A stretch of DNA of 64,000 nucleotides from Youngiibacter multivorans (GCF_017873395.1 NZ_JAGGKC010000008.1:1-64000); one strand, 5' to 3'. Positions 8,786-19,385 are shown, numbered from the stretch's first letter. Program-made: numbers and translations. The notes: generated by a model not told the origin, from the sequence alone.

Positions 8786-9979
8786 TTAGAAAAGTCTTGA
8801 ATATTCCACAAGGGCGCTTCTCAGCACCTCTACTGCGATCTTCAGGTCTTCGGCCTTGATGCAGTATGAGATCCTTACCTCATCCTCGCCTAATCCGGGT
8901 GTATTGTAGAATCCACCTGCAGGTGCCATCATTACGGTGACTCCGTCCAGGTCGTAGGACTCCAGTATCCACTGGCAGAAGTGTTCAGAAGACTTCACAG
9001 GAAACTTAGCGATTATGTAGAATGCTCCCTCCGGCTTTCTCATGAATACGCCTGGAATGCTTGACAGCCCTTCAAACAGGATGTCCCTTCTGTGCTGGTA
9101 CTCCGCCCTGGTCTTCTCGAAGAAGGAATCAGGCGTCCTGTAAAGCGCAGCTGCAGCAACCTGTTCTACAGTAGGTGCGCAAAGCCTTGCCTGAGTGAGC
9201 TTCATGATCTCGTTGATGAGCGCTGTGTTCTTTGATGCCACAAGACCGATCCTGGCGCCGCAGGCGCTGAACCTCTTGCTTATGGAATCGGTCAGGACAA
9301 CCCTGTCCTCAATCTCCTTGTAAGCGAGAGGGCTGTATACCGTGAGTCCGTCATATACAAGCTCCCTGTATACCTCATCAGTGATGAGGAAAAGGTCGTG
9401 CTCTATTGCAAGGTCACGGAGAAGCTCTATCTCAGCCTTGGTATAGACTGTTCCTGTAGGGTTCGACGGGCTTGAATAAAGTATTGCTTTTGTGTTCGGA
9501 GTTATTTTCGCTTCTATCTCCGACTTTGAAGGCAAATGGAATCCATCCTCCTTGTAGGTCTTGAAGGAGGTCACCTTGCAGCCTGCCATCTCAGTGAAGG
9601 ATGAGTAATTGGTGTAAAACGGCTCAGGAACCAGGACTTCATCCTCAGGGTCGCAAATTGCCATGAGTGAGAAGAGCAGAGCTTCAGATCCGCCATTGGT
9701 GACGACCATGTTCTCGTCCTTGAAGTCGTATCCGAGCTTTGCATAATAATCTGTGAAGGCATCGAGCAGAACCCTCTGTCCTCTTGAATCTGAATAAGCG
9801 AGGACTTTCTCCTCGTAATTTTTGAGCGTGTCAAAGAAAGCTGCCGGAGTCTCAATGTCCGGCTGTCCTATATTGAGCCCCAGGACTCGTTTCCCGTCTT
9901 CCCTTGCCTTTGCGGCGTAGGGAGCGAGCTTCCTGATTGGCGAGAATTGCATCTTTGTGATCCTGTTCGAAAGCTTCAT
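8786..9979 (-). CDS. PLP-dependent class I aminotransferase (aspartate aminotransferase-like)
   Basis: A 397-residue fold-type I enzyme that transfers an amino group between an amino acid and a 2-oxo acid. It shows LNIGQPDIETP near the N-terminus, SSPSNPTGTVY for cofactor phosphate/ring contacts, and the Schiff-base lysine in SISKRFSACGARIG (near residue 233). A C-terminal arginine lies in EVRISYC. Its N-terminus (MKLSNRITKMQFSPIRK) differs from the second aminotransferase in this window, so the two are not recent duplicates. The amino-acid substrate cannot be predicted. Monocistronic; ATG start at 9979. Confidence 0.9.
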   Translation of the reverse strand: MKLSNRITKMQFSPIRKLAPYAAKAREDGKRVLGLNIGQPDIETPAAFFDTLKNYEEKVLAYSDSRGQRVLLDAFTDYYAKLGYDFKDENMVVTNGGSEALLFSLMAICDPEDEVLVPEPFYTNYSSFTEMAGCKVTSFKTYKEDGFHLPSKSEIEAKITPNTKAILYSSPSNPTGTVYTKAEIELLRDLAIEHDLFLITDEVYRELVYDGLTVYSPLAYKEIEDRVVLTDSISKRFSACGARIGLVASKNTALINEIMKLTQARLCAPTVEQVAAAALYRTPDSFFEKTRAEYQHRRDILFEGLSSIPGVFMRKPEGAFYIIAKFPVKSSEHFCQWILESYDLDGVTVMMAPAGGFYNTPGLGEDEVRISYCIKAEDLKIAVEVLRSALVEYSRLF

Positions 9980-10250
9980 CTTATTTACCCCTTTGATGAT
10001 AATCGTATTTCATGATACTACTTTTTAGTACCTAATTTCAAGACTTTGCAGAGTCTTATTGAATCTTCCTTCTGATGTCCGTCCTGTTTCTCATTCAATG
10101 ATAGCACAATTCGCGGAATTTGACCTTAATGCGCACTTTTTCTTCTGACTGGTTCAGGCAGAGCTCAGGAGGGTTTTTGGCACCTTCCTTGAAATATATG
10201 GTATTATATTGTAATGTAATTGTTCAATCATAAATAGTTTTGAGAGGAAG

Positions 10251-11579
10251 ATGATCTTGTCAAAGAGATACTACATAGAGACCTGGGGATGCCAGATGAA
10301 CGAAGAGGATTCTGAAAAATTAAGCGGCATGCTCGCGAACATAGGCTATGAAAAGACACTATTCAAGGACCAGGCAAATGTCATAATATTCAACACCTGC
10401 GCGGTCCGGGAAAATGCCGAACTTAAGGTGTACGGCAATCTTGGAGCACTCAAGAAGCTGAAGAGAGACAACCCCGAGCTCATCATAGCTGTCTGCGGCT
10501 GCATGATGCAGCAGAAGGGTATGCCTGAGGAGATATTGAAGAAGTACAGGCATGTCGATATTGTGTTCGGCACGCATAATGCATATAAGTTCCCTGAATA
10601 TCTTGAAAGGGCAAAGACCGAGGGTGTCCAGGTCAAGGAAATATTCGAGAAGGAAACTGATATCGTGGAAGGGATGCCCATAACCAGGGAATCCACCGTC
10701 ACTGCATACGTGACCATAATGTACGGGTGCAATAATTTCTGCACATACTGCATCGTACCATATGTTAGAGGCAGGGAAAGGTCAAGAAAGCCTGAAGACA
10801 TACTGGGAGAGATCAGGGACCTGGTCTCGAAGGGCTACAAGGAGATAACGCTCCTTGGTCAGAACGTGAACTCCTATGGTGTTAACCTTGAGAATGACAT
10901 CAGTTTCGCTGGACTTCTCAGACTTGTCAATGAAGTCGAGGGTCTGGAGCGGATAAGGTTCATGACAAACCATCCGAAGGACCTTACTGATGATGTCATT
11001 GAAGCCGTCAGGGACTGCAGTAAGGTGGTGGAGCAGGTTCACCTGCCGGTGCAGAGCGGTTCGGACAGGCTTCTGAAGTCGATGAACCGTGGATACTCTA
11101 AGGAGGGCTACCTTGAAACAGTAAGGAAGCTCAAGGAGAAGGTGCCGAATGTTGCAATAAGCACCGACATCATAGTTGGGTTCCCTGGTGAAACCGAGGA
11201 GGATTTCCTCGGTACTCTGGACGTTGTAGAAACCGTCGGATATGACACCGCCTACACGTTCATATATTCCAGGAGAAAGCATACCCCTGCTGACAGGATG
11301 ACTGAACAGGTGCCTGACAAGGTCAAGCATGAGAGGTTCAACCGGCTTGTTGAGGCAGTCAACAGAAAGTCATTGGAGAGGAATGCAGCTTACCTTGGCA
11401 ACATATACGAGGTCCTTGTTGAAGGCCAGAGCAAGTATGACACTGAGGTACTTCAGGGCAGGACGAGGACAGGCAAGACAGTGAACTTCAAAGGTGAAGA
11501 ATCCCTCATTGGAAGCCTGGTAAAAGTAAGGATTTCAAAGGCAGGAACCTTCAGCATGAACGGTGATAAAGTAGAATAG
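10251..11579 (+). CDS. miaB: tRNA-2-methylthio-N6-dimethylallyladenosine synthase
   Basis: A radical-SAM methylthiotransferase that turns i6A37 of tRNA into ms2i6A37. All three domains are visible. The N-terminal UPF0004 domain has its cluster cysteines in [17 protein letters not shown] and VCGCMMQQ. The radical-SAM core has the CX3CX2C motif in [17 protein letters not shown] (about residues 158-174). A C-terminal TRAM domain follows from about 375. 442 residues is the family norm. ATG 10251 is only 3 nt from GAGAGG; TTG 10257 ([11 protein letters not shown]) has better spacing and is a fair alternative. It works downstream of MiaA, encoded at 16663. Confidence 0.96.
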   Translation: MILSKRYYIETWGCQMNEEDSEKLSGMLANIGYEKTLFKDQANVIIFNTCAVRENAELKVYGNLGALKKLKRDNPELIIAVCGCMMQQKGMPEEILKKYRHVDIVFGTHNAYKFPEYLERAKTEGVQVKEIFEKETDIVEGMPITRESTVTAYVTIMYGCNNFCTYCIVPYVRGRERSRKPEDILGEIRDLVSKGYKEITLLGQNVNSYGVNLENDISFAGLLRLVNEVEGLERIRFMTNHPKDLTDDVIEAVRDCSKVVEQVHLPVQSGSDRLLKSMNRGYSKEGYLETVRKLKEKVPNVAISTDIIVGFPGETEEDFLGTLDVVETVGYDTAYTFIYSRRKHTPADRMTEQVPDKVKHERFNRLVEAVNRKSLERNAAYLGNIYEVLVEGQSKYDTEVLQGRTRTGKTVNFKGEESLIGSLVKVRISKAGTFSMNGDKVE

Positions 11580-11588
11580 GTAAAATTA

Positions 11589-11619
11589 CAGCCGTCATCT
11601 GGTTTTCAGATGGCGGCTG
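11589..11619. terminator. Hairpin between convergent miaB and VOC gene
   Basis: A 13-bp stem (11589-11601 with 11607-11619, one G-U pair) with T-rich flanking sequence on the minus-strand side. It probably ends both genes. Confidence 0.65.
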
Positions 11620-11628
11620 AACCTGTCA

Positions 11629-12039
11629 TCAGACAGGATTTTGCGGGTCGAAGTCGTTATCCATCCAGAAGAATTCCCAGTGATGACCGTCAGTATCGTA
11701 GAAGCTTCTCGTGTACATGAAGTCCATGGGGTCTGACTGAGGCGGGCTTCCTGCTCCTAGCTCGAGTGCTCTGTCGACTATGCGGTCTACAGTATCCTTG
11801 TCAGGAACCTCAAGTGCGATCAGAGTCTCAACAGTTGACTCATCAGCTATTGTCTTTTTCGTGAATCGCCTGAAGAACTCCTCCGTGAGTATCATGATGT
11901 AGTAATTTTCGTCTATTACAATCATGGAAGCGTTGCTGTCGCTAAACCGCTCATCCATTTTGAAGCCCATGTCCGTGAAAAATCTGGTGCTCTTTTGAAG
12001 GTCTTTAGTTGGAATGTTAATATATACTCCCTTGATCAT
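11629..12039 (-). CDS. VOC-superfamily protein (glyoxalase/bleomycin-resistance-like)
   Basis: A 136-residue single-polypeptide VOC fold with the paired beta-alpha-beta-beta-beta modules: KGVYINIPTKDLQKSTRFF at the start, then DTDGHHWEFFWMD at the end. This length matches the PhnB/YaeR/lactoylglutathione-lyase-like proteins that usually dimerise and bind one metal. Which metal residues are kept is not clear by eye, and the function (antibiotic binding or small-molecule lyase) is unknown. GGGAGG stands 7 nt before the ATG. Monocistronic. Confidence 0.85.
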   Translation of the reverse strand: MIKGVYINIPTKDLQKSTRFFTDMGFKMDERFSDSNASMIVIDENYYIMILTEEFFRRFTKKTIADESTVETLIALEVPDKDTVDRIVDRALELGAGSPPQSDPMDFMYTRSFYDTDGHHWEFFWMDNDFDPQNPV

Positions 12040-12277
12040 TTTGTCCTCCCTGCATGCGTCAGCATGCTGCGTCAGTACTGGTATCCTATGGGAATATATT
12101 AACTGAAAATAATTCTCAATATGTTTTGCATCTGCTAATTTTCTGTATATTTTCTGGAAATTAGTAAAAATAATGGCATATGCTGGTCAGGTGTTTCTAA
12201 CAGACCAATAATTATGAGGTACAATCTAGAATACGTATTTGGTATACTATAAGGTAGTTAACGTTTGGAGGTCTGAA

Positions 12278-14836
12278 ATGGCACTTACACCGATGATGCA
12301 GCAATATTTTGAAATAAAGGAAAAGTACAAGGATACTATACTGTTCTACAGGTTGGGGGACTTCTATGAGATGTTCTTCGAGGATGCCGAGCTCGCATCA
12401 AAAGAGCTCGAGCTGGTGCTTACCGGCAGGGACTGCGGACTTGAGGACAGAGCCCCGATGTGCGGAATACCATACCATTCTGCCAGAAACTATATCGGAA
12501 GACTGGTTTCCAAAGGCTACAAGGTGGCCATATGCGAGCAGGTGGAGGATCCGAAGCTGGCGAAGGGTATAGTCAGAAGGGATGTCATTAGGGTCATAAC
12601 TCCCGGGACATTCCTTGACGAGACATTCGTCTCGGAGGAGAGGAACAACTACATAATGGGTGTATTCAAGGATGGAGGCAATTACGGCCTTTCATTCTGC
12701 GACATCTCCACAGGTGAATTTTACGCTTCAACAGTAAAGGCCGAAGCCGAGATGCTGGATGCGGAAATTGGTAAGTTCTCCCCTAAGGAGGCTGTTGCCT
12801 CTTCAGCTGAGCTGGCAGAATTCATTTTCAGCAGATATTCACTGCTTACTAATGCAAGAAGTATCTCTGATGAATCGGACCTTTTGCTTGAAGGACGTTT
12901 CAGAAGCGTATCAGGAGGCATAAACTCACTTGTTGCGTCCTCCTGCAGCATACTTCTTGGATATCTCGAGGAGACCCAGAAGACCGCTCTTACGAACCTC
13001 ACTCATCTTGAGGTCTATTCGTCGACTGATTCCATGGCAATGGACCCAAACACAAAGAGAAACCTTGAGCTTACAGAGAACATAGTGGACAAGGGGAAGA
13101 GAGGAAGTCTCCTCTGGGTACTTGACGATACAGCCACGGCCATGGGAGGAAGGAATCTCAGAAGATGGGTAGAGCAGCCCCTCATAAGCCGCGAGCTCAT
13201 CGACAGACGGCTTGAAGCAGTCGAAGCCCTATACGGGAGCCTTGACATGCTGGAAGACCTTAGGGAGGCTTTAAAGGGCGTATACGACATAGAGAGGATA
13301 GTCTCCAAGGTAGCTCTTAAGTCGGTCAATCCCAAGGAACTCCTTACCCTCAAGAATTCACTGGGAAGGCTTCCTGCTGTGAAGGATATCCTTAAAAACC
13401 TTGATTATGGCGAGCTCTCAAGGCTTAACAGGAAGATGGACACCCTCTCTGACATATGGAATCTCCTTGATTCATCAATATCAGAGGATGCACCCATGAC
13501 CTCGAAGGACGGCGGAATAATCAAGAATGGATACAGCAAAGATGTTGACGAGCTCAGGGACATCAGGCTCAATGGTAAAAGGTGGATTGCCGAGCTTGAG
13601 GCAAAGGAAAGGGAATTCACTGGCATAAGGTCGCTTAAGATAGGCTTCAACAAGGTGTTCGGCTACTATATAGAGATAAGCAGGGCTAACTTTTCCAGTA
13701 TACCTGAGGGCAGATACATAAGGAAACAGACCTTAAGCAATGCGGAGAGGTACATTACCGAGGAACTGAAGGTTATGGAGGACAAGATATTAGGTGCGGA
13801 GGAAAAGCTCTCAGAGCTTGAATACGGACTGTTCACTGATATAAGGGACAGGATCGAGGGCGAGATAGAGAGGCTGAAGGCAACTAGCAGGTGCATAGCA
13901 GACCTTGACTGCTACCAGTGCCTGGCAAAGGTAGCGAGAGACAACGGCTATGTGAAGCCGGTATTCAGCATAGACGGGAAGATGAACATAGTAGAGGGAA
14001 GGCATCCTGTAGTGGAGAAGATGATGGACAAGGGAGCCTTCGTATCAAATGATCTGGTCATGGACAGCACTCTGGAGAGGTTCCTCATAATAACGGGGCC
14101 CAACATGTCCGGAAAATCCACCTTCATGAGGCAGAGTGCACTCATAGTGCTGATGGCCCAGATTGGCTCCTTCGTTCCAGCAAAGAAGGCATCGCTTTCG
14201 ATATGCGACAGGATATTTACGAGGATTGGAGCCTCCGACGACCTTGCAGGTGGCAAGTCCACATTCATGGTTGAAATGAGTGAAGTCTCCGAAATACTCA
14301 AAAATGCCACATCAAGGTCACTTATCATCCTTGATGAGGTCGGAAGAGGTACCAGCACCTATGACGGGCTCAGTATCGCATGGGCAGTGATCGAGTACAT
14401 ACTGAAGCACATAAAGGGGAGCAAGTCCCTGTTCGCAACCCACTATCATGAGCTAGTGGCTCTTGAAGGCGAGCTTGAGGGTATCAGGAACTATTCCGTG
14501 CTCGTCAGGGAGGTCGGAACAACCATAGCCTTCCTCAGGAAGATCGTTCCGGGAGGCGCTGATGAGTCCTACGGCATAGAGGTTGCGAAGCTTGCCGGAA
14601 TACCAAGGGAGATACTGATACGGGCAAAGGATATCCTAAAGGACCTTGAGAAGAAGGGCAAAAAGCCTGCGAGAGCACAGAAAATCAAGGAAGATCCGCT
14701 GCAGATAGGATTCGTGGATATAGGACGCGAAGCCCTGTTCGAAAGGATAAAGACCCTGGATGTCATGTCCATGACTCCAATGGAGGCCATGAACGCACTT
14801 TACGAATTGAACAATGATGCGAAGGAATTGAATTAG
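12278..14836 (+). CDS. mutS: DNA mismatch repair protein MutS
   Basis: Recognises mispairs and small loops as a dimeric ABC-type ATPase. 852 residues. The mismatch-wedge Phe-x-Glu motif is visible in GDFYEMFFEDA (about residue 30). The clamp and lever regions follow. The C-terminal ATPase has the Walker A motif GPNMSGKST, the signature and Walker B DEVGRGTSTYDG, and a helix-turn-helix dimerisation tail. Upstream in-frame codons reach TTG 12239, but TTTGGAGG 7 nt before ATG 12278 and the family start MALTPMMQQYF decide the start. It abuts mutL with no gap, so the two are co-expressed. Confidence 0.97.
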   Translation: MALTPMMQQYFEIKEKYKDTILFYRLGDFYEMFFEDAELASKELELVLTGRDCGLEDRAPMCGIPYHSARNYIGRLVSKGYKVAICEQVEDPKLAKGIVRRDVIRVITPGTFLDETFVSEERNNYIMGVFKDGGNYGLSFCDISTGEFYASTVKAEAEMLDAEIGKFSPKEAVASSAELAEFIFSRYSLLTNARSISDESDLLLEGRFRSVSGGINSLVASSCSILLGYLEETQKTALTNLTHLEVYSSTDSMAMDPNTKRNLELTENIVDKGKRGSLLWVLDDTATAMGGRNLRRWVEQPLISRELIDRRLEAVEALYGSLDMLEDLREALKGVYDIERIVSKVALKSVNPKELLTLKNSLGRLPAVKDILKNLDYGELSRLNRKMDTLSDIWNLLDSSISEDAPMTSKDGGIIKNGYSKDVDELRDIRLNGKRWIAELEAKEREFTGIRSLKIGFNKVFGYYIEISRANFSSIPEGRYIRKQTLSNAERYITEELKVMEDKILGAEEKLSELEYGLFTDIRDRIEGEIERLKATSRCIADLDCYQCLAKVARDNGYVKPVFSIDGKMNIVEGRHPVVEKMMDKGAFVSNDLVMDSTLERFLIITGPNMSGKSTFMRQSALIVLMAQIGSFVPAKKASLSICDRIFTRIGASDDLAGGKSTFMVEMSEVSEILKNATSRSLIILDEVGRGTSTYDGLSIAWAVIEYILKHIKGSKSLFATHYHELVALEGELEGIRNYSVLVREVGTTIAFLRKIVPGGADESYGIEVAKLAGIPREILIRAKDILKDLEKKGKKPARAQKIKEDPLQIGFVDIGREALFERIKTLDVMSMTPMEAMNALYELNNDAKELN

Positions 14837-16666
14837 ATGGCAAGGATTAATGTCCTGGACAAGGATACATTCAACAAGATAGCAGCCGGTGAGGTGGTTG
14901 AAAGACCATCCTCTGTGGTCAAGGAACTGGTGGAAAACTCAATTGATGCCGGCTCGAAGGAAATACACGTTGAGATCCAGGGGGGCGGAGAAGAGCTCAT
15001 AAGGGTTCTCGACAAGGGAGAAGGAATTGAGCCTGAAGACATGCTGAAGGCTTTTATGCCTCATGCAACCAGCAAGATAATGAACGCTGATGACCTGTTC
15101 AGAATCAGTACCATGGGCTTCAGGGGAGAGGCCCTTTCAAGCATAAGCTCCGTATCGAAGGTGCTCATGAGGTCAAGGACTGAAGGCTCAGACGGCAGAG
15201 AAGTCTATATAGAAGGCGGAGACCTGAAGTATGAGAAGTTCTCTCCCATGGACAAGGGAACGCTGATTGAGGTAAGGGACCTGTTCTTCAATGTTCCGGC
15301 AAGGAAGAAGTTCCTTAAGACAAGGTCCAAGGAAGCCACTACCATTGGGGAGATATTGTCAAAGATCGCGATAGCCCATCCTGAAATCAGCTTCAGCCTG
15401 GTTTCAGACGGGAAGTCACTTCTGAAGACATACGGCACAGGTGAACAGAAGGATGTCATAAGGCAGGTTTATACGAAAAAGACCCAGGAAAACACCTTTC
15501 AGTTCGATGAAGAATATGAGTCTCTTAGGATAAGCGGCTTTGTCGGAAATGAGGAGATATCCAGGGGAAACAGAAGCCAGCAGAGCATATTCGTAAACAG
15601 GAGACTTGTGCAGTCAAGGACAATAACAGTTGCGGCCGAGAATGCGTTCAAATCCTTTGCAACAGTAAGCCGTTTTCCGTTCCTCATAATCAACATAGAC
15701 ATACTGCCTGAGATCATCGACGTGAACATTCATCCTCAGAAGGCTGAAATCAAATTTGAGGATGACAGGCACATATTCAAGGTTGTCTTCGATACCATCC
15801 ACAAGACCATGGCTGAAGGCCTGAAAAGGACCTTTGATGTAGAGCCTGATACAAGCCAGGATCCGGTACATGAGCAGCTTACAGCTGACATGCCCATAAA
15901 ACCTGTTTATATCGACATGCCTGTGGATGTCACTGCAAGGTCCTTCCCTGATGTCAGGAGACAATGGACGGATGAGACCATATATTCAGGTGAGGACAGG
16001 AAGGAAACAGGACCTTCAGCAGCACCAGAAGCGAAGTCCCCAAATTCATATGTCTCAGAAGAACCTACCTCAATGAGGGAAGCCAAATTCCCAATGCCGA
16101 GAATCATAGGACAATTCAGGAGCACATATATTCTTGCTGAGATCCACGACGAGCTTTATGTCTTCGACCAGCATGCCGCACATGAGAAGATCAACTTTGA
16201 AAAGTACATGAGGGACCTGACGATGGGGGCAGTATCGTCACAGCCACTTCTTGTGCCGGCAATCCTTGAGCTGAGCCTTGAGGACTATGGCCTCATGAAC
16301 GAGAACCGCTCAGCGCTTGCAGAAGCGGGCTTCCTTGTCGAGGACTTCGGTGACAGGGCGATTTCAGTCAGGGAGGTACCATATTTCCTGGGTGAGGTTT
16401 CCAACATGTCATACCTTACTGACATACTGGATAACATAAGGAACCTTGGAAAAGGCACCAGGGAGGAGATCAGGAGGATGAGGATAGCGACCGCCGCCTG
16501 CAAGGCCTCTGTAAAGGCCTACGAACCTCTTACACTGAGGGAAATGGAACATCTCATAGACGAGCTCAGGCACATCGACGAGCCGTTTACCTGCCCTCAC
16601 GGAAGGCCTACAATGATCAAGTATACCGAAAAGGATTTTGAAAAGGCCTTCAGGAGGATAGTATGA
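14837..16666 (+). CDS. mutL: DNA mismatch repair protein MutL with endonuclease motif
   Basis: A GHKL ATPase that couples MutS to strand incision. 609 residues. N-terminal ATPase motifs are EVVERPSSVVKELVENSIDAG-type motif I (residues 19-40), DKGEGIE, ATSKI and GFRGEAL. The C-terminal domain keeps the metal-dependent nicking motif DQHAAHEKINFE, plus ACKASVK, CPHGRPT and a terminal FRR. This is therefore an endonuclease-active MutL, as expected where MutH and Dam are absent. The start codon follows the mutS stop directly; the stop overlaps miaA by 4 nt. A ~60-residue Pro/Ser-rich linker separates the two halves. Confidence 0.97.
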   Translation: MARINVLDKDTFNKIAAGEVVERPSSVVKELVENSIDAGSKEIHVEIQGGGEELIRVLDKGEGIEPEDMLKAFMPHATSKIMNADDLFRISTMGFRGEALSSISSVSKVLMRSRTEGSDGREVYIEGGDLKYEKFSPMDKGTLIEVRDLFFNVPARKKFLKTRSKEATTIGEILSKIAIAHPEISFSLVSDGKSLLKTYGTGEQKDVIRQVYTKKTQENTFQFDEEYESLRISGFVGNEEISRGNRSQQSIFVNRRLVQSRTITVAAENAFKSFATVSRFPFLIINIDILPEIIDVNIHPQKAEIKFEDDRHIFKVVFDTIHKTMAEGLKRTFDVEPDTSQDPVHEQLTADMPIKPVYIDMPVDVTARSFPDVRRQWTDETIYSGEDRKETGPSAAPEAKSPNSYVSEEPTSMREAKFPMPRIIGQFRSTYILAEIHDELYVFDQHAAHEKINFEKYMRDLTMGAVSSQPLLVPAILELSLEDYGLMNENRSALAEAGFLVEDFGDRAISVREVPYFLGEVSNMSYLTDILDNIRNLGKGTREEIRRMRIATAACKASVKAYEPLTLREMEHLIDELRHIDEPFTCPHGRPTMIKYTEKDFEKAFRRIV

Positions 16667-17583
16667 AGCCAAGGCTTATCATAATAGCCGGACCTACGGG
16701 AGTAGGGAAGACTGAAATCTCAATAAGGCTTGCGAAGCTCCTCGACGGTGAGATAGTATCCTGCGACTCGATGCAGGTGTACAGGCTCATGGATATCGGC
16801 TCCGCCAAGGCGACAAGAGAAGAAATGCAGGGAATCCCCCACCATATGGTGGACATCCTAGACCCTATGACACCTTTTACTGTCTCTGAATACAAGGCCA
16901 TGGCAGAAACGGCAATCGATGACATAATCTCCAGAGGGAAGGTACCCATAATGGTCGGGGGTACAGGACTGTACATCGACAGCGTAATAACGGACATGTC
17001 CTTTGCAGAAGGCTCCGGGGATACTGCCTTCAGGGACTCCATGGAGGAACTTGCAGTGAAGAGCGGAAAGGAAGAGGTCCACAGGCAGCTTCAGGAGGTG
17101 GATCCAATAGCTGCAGAAAGGATACATCCAAATAACCTGAAAAGGGTCATCAGGGCTCTAGAAGTCTATCACATGACCGGAAAGCCCTTCAGCTCATTTG
17201 CCGACGAGGGGATCATCAATCCAAAGTATGAGGTCAGCTACTACTACCTTAACCGAAAAAGAGAAGAGCTATACAGTGCAATTGACATCAGAGTACTTAA
17301 AATGCTGGAGGAAGGACTTGTTGATGAGGTCAGGATGCTCAGGGAAAGGGGTCTGACCAGAGAGCACCAGAGCATGCAGGGTATCGGATACAAGGAGGTC
17401 CTTGACTATCTTGACGGTAAGAAGACCTATGATGAGATGGTAGAGGAGATCCAAAGGCATTCCAGGAACTATGCAAAAAGGCAGCTTACATGGTTTAGGA
17501 GGAAGAGCCTTGCAGTGGAGATTTACAGGGATGCAATGAGCACTGAAGAAATCCTAAATCTCATTAAAAGCATGGAAAGCTAA
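16663..17583 (+). CDS. miaA: tRNA dimethylallyltransferase
   Basis: Adds a dimethylallyl group from DMAPP to N6 of A37 in tRNAs reading UNN codons, making the substrate of MiaB. 306 residues. P-loop GPTGVGKTEIS is at residues 9-19, followed by DSMQVYRLMDIGSAK and the tRNA-binding block around QGIGYKEVLDYL and RQLTWFRR. It is coupled to mutL by an ATGA overlap, an old and widespread mutSL-miaA arrangement. DMAPP comes from IspH and Idi, both encoded in this window. Confidence 0.96.
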   Translation: MKPRLIIIAGPTGVGKTEISIRLAKLLDGEIVSCDSMQVYRLMDIGSAKATREEMQGIPHHMVDILDPMTPFTVSEYKAMAETAIDDIISRGKVPIMVGGTGLYIDSVITDMSFAEGSGDTAFRDSMEELAVKSGKEEVHRQLQEVDPIAAERIHPNNLKRVIRALEVYHMTGKPFSSFADEGIINPKYEVSYYYLNRKREELYSAIDIRVLKMLEEGLVDEVRMLRERGLTREHQSMQGIGYKEVLDYLDGKKTYDEMVEEIQRHSRNYAKRQLTWFRRKSLAVEIYRDAMSTEEILNLIKSMES

Positions 17584-17672
17584 ATCTACATGTTATATAA
17601 TAAAGGATATACAAATTAAAGTGACACGTGACCGCTCGGCATAATGAGCTTATTAAATAAAGGGGTGAGGGG

Positions 17673-17936
17673 ATGAACAAGTCTACAAACAATCTACAGG
17701 ATATTTTCCTCAATGGGGCAAGAAAGCAGAGGATGCAGGTCATCATACATCTTGTCAATGGATTCCAGCTAAGGGGTACGGTAAAGGGCTTCGACAATTT
17801 CACCGTAGTTCTGGACAGCGAAGGAAAGCAGATGCTTGTATACAAGCATTCAATCACTACTATCACTCCGCAGAAGCCTATTCTCTTCAATAACCCTCAG
17901 GTTCCTGAAGAGATTGTACCTGAAAGCGAACAGTAA
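17673..17936 (+). CDS. hfq: RNA chaperone Hfq
   Basis: An 87-residue Sm-fold protein that forms a hexameric ring and helps sRNA-mRNA pairing. The Sm1 core ([13 protein letters not shown] through [13 protein letters not shown]) and the Sm2 motif YKHSITTI (about residues 57-64) are clear. The final ~20 residues are an acidic tail ([10 protein letters not shown]) rather than the long tail of enterobacteria. The ATG lies 6 nt after GGGGTGAGGGG. It follows miaA at 89 nt and ends in a strong terminator. Confidence 0.96.
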   Translation: MNKSTNNLQDIFLNGARKQRMQVIIHLVNGFQLRGTVKGFDNFTVVLDSEGKQMLVYKHSITTITPQKPILFNNPQVPEEIVPESEQ

Positions 17937-17942
17937 ACCTAT

Positions 17943-17964
17943 GGACCGGGAAACCGGTCCTTTT
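17943..17964 (+). terminator. Terminator after hfq
   Basis: GGACCGG-GAAA-CCGGTCC (17943-17960) followed by TTTT. It closes the mutS-mutL-miaA-hfq unit. Confidence 0.85.
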
Positions 17965-18048
17965 CCATGTTTGTCACTTTCCTTTGCCTTGAGCAGGGAC
18001 CTGTGATAGACTGTTGTATTGTACTAAATATTGATTGAGGTAAATAAC

Positions 18049-19329
18049 ATGAATGAGATTACAGAAAAATTCCTTCTGAAGGAATATGGCATAAGCGAGA
18101 AGGTCCTTGAGCTCCACAGGAATGCTCTCAAGGAAGTTCTGGGCATGTTCGAGTACTATGACGGCATCAGGGAATACAACCAGTTCAAGGTGCTGAAGGC
18201 ATTCCAGGATGAAAAAATCAGCGACTACCACTTTACAAATTCGACAGGCTACGGTTATGGAGATGTGGGCAGGGATACCCTTGACGTTCTATATGCGAAG
18301 GTGTTCAAGGCTGAGGCTGCGCTTGTAAGGCCTCACTTTGTAAGCGGAACCCATGCCATAGCGGCTGCGCTTTATGGCACCCTGAGACCTGGAGACACCA
18401 TGGTTTCAGTGTGCGGAAAGCCATATGACACACTGCACAGTATAATAGGTATCGCTGGAGATGAAGACTCGGGATCTTTGAAGGACTATGGAGTAGGATA
18501 TATCGAAGTTCCGCTGAAGGATGAGAAGGTCGACGTTGAAGCAGTAAAGGAAATCCTTCGTATGAACCCTTCTGTAAAGATGATACACATCCAGAGAAGC
18601 ACCGGCTACGGCTGGAGAAAATCCATGAACATAGCTGAAATCGAAGAAGTAATAAGGCAGGTAAGGTCAGTAAGAAAAGACGTTGTGGTCTTTGTAGACA
18701 ATTGCTATGGCGAATTCGTTGAAGAAAAGGAACCGATAGAGGTAGGCGCTGACCTGGTGGCTGGATCTCTCATAAAGAACATAGGTGGCGGCATCGCACA
18801 GACAGGCGGATATGTGGTCGGAAGAAAGGACCTTGTCGAAAAGGCTTCCTTCAGGCTTACCCTTCCTGGAATCGGCGGTGAAGCCGGTTCAACCTTCGGA
18901 GTAATAAGAAGCTTCTACCAGGGGCTCTTCCTTGCGCCTCATACTACAATGGAGGCCGTGAAGACATCTGTCTACGCGGCAAAGCTTCTTGAACTTGCAG
19001 GCTTCACTGTGCTGCCTAAGGCTGAAGACAAGAGGACTGATATAATACAGGCGATAAAGTTCGGTGTTAAGGACAAGATGATAGAGTTCGTAAAGGGCAT
19101 ACAGTTCGGTGCGCCCATAGACTCATCTGCAGTCTGTGAGCCATGGGACATGCCAGGCTATGAGGACCAGGTCATAATGGCGGCTGGTGCCTTCATCCAG
19201 GGAGCTTCAATCGAACTTTCCTGTGATGCACCTATAAGGGAGCCATATATCGCTTACCTTCAGGGAGGCTTGACCTTCGACCATGGCAAGCTGGGTGTGC
19301 TCATAGCACTTTCCAGGGTATTTGCCTGA
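18049..19329 (+). CDS. Methionine gamma-lyase-like PLP enzyme (YnbB / aluminium-resistance family)
   Basis: A 426-residue fold-type I PLP protein of the family misnamed aluminium resistance protein (B. subtilis YnbB). It shows RPHFVSGTHAIAAALYG for cofactor stacking, FVDNCYGEFVE with the conserved Asp, and the likely Schiff-base lysine in GSLIKNIGGGIA (about residue 243). The exact reaction is unproven; homologs are related to Cys/Met-metabolism lyases. Placement just after hfq is conserved in Firmicutes. ATG 18049, 8 nt after GAGG, is chosen over TTG 18031. Confidence 0.88.
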   Translation: MNEITEKFLLKEYGISEKVLELHRNALKEVLGMFEYYDGIREYNQFKVLKAFQDEKISDYHFTNSTGYGYGDVGRDTLDVLYAKVFKAEAALVRPHFVSGTHAIAAALYGTLRPGDTMVSVCGKPYDTLHSIIGIAGDEDSGSLKDYGVGYIEVPLKDEKVDVEAVKEILRMNPSVKMIHIQRSTGYGWRKSMNIAEIEEVIRQVRSVRKDVVVFVDNCYGEFVEEKEPIEVGADLVAGSLIKNIGGGIAQTGGYVVGRKDLVEKASFRLTLPGIGGEAGSTFGVIRSFYQGLFLAPHTTMEAVKTSVYAAKLLELAGFTVLPKAEDKRTDIIQAIKFGVKDKMIEFVKGIQFGAPIDSSAVCEPWDMPGYEDQVIMAAGAFIQGASIELSCDAPIREPYIAYLQGGLTFDHGKLGVLIALSRVFA

Positions 19330-19385
19330 TTCTGACCGGTAGGTTGTGAATTAGACGTTGAAATCACAAACCTTTGCATTTGTGC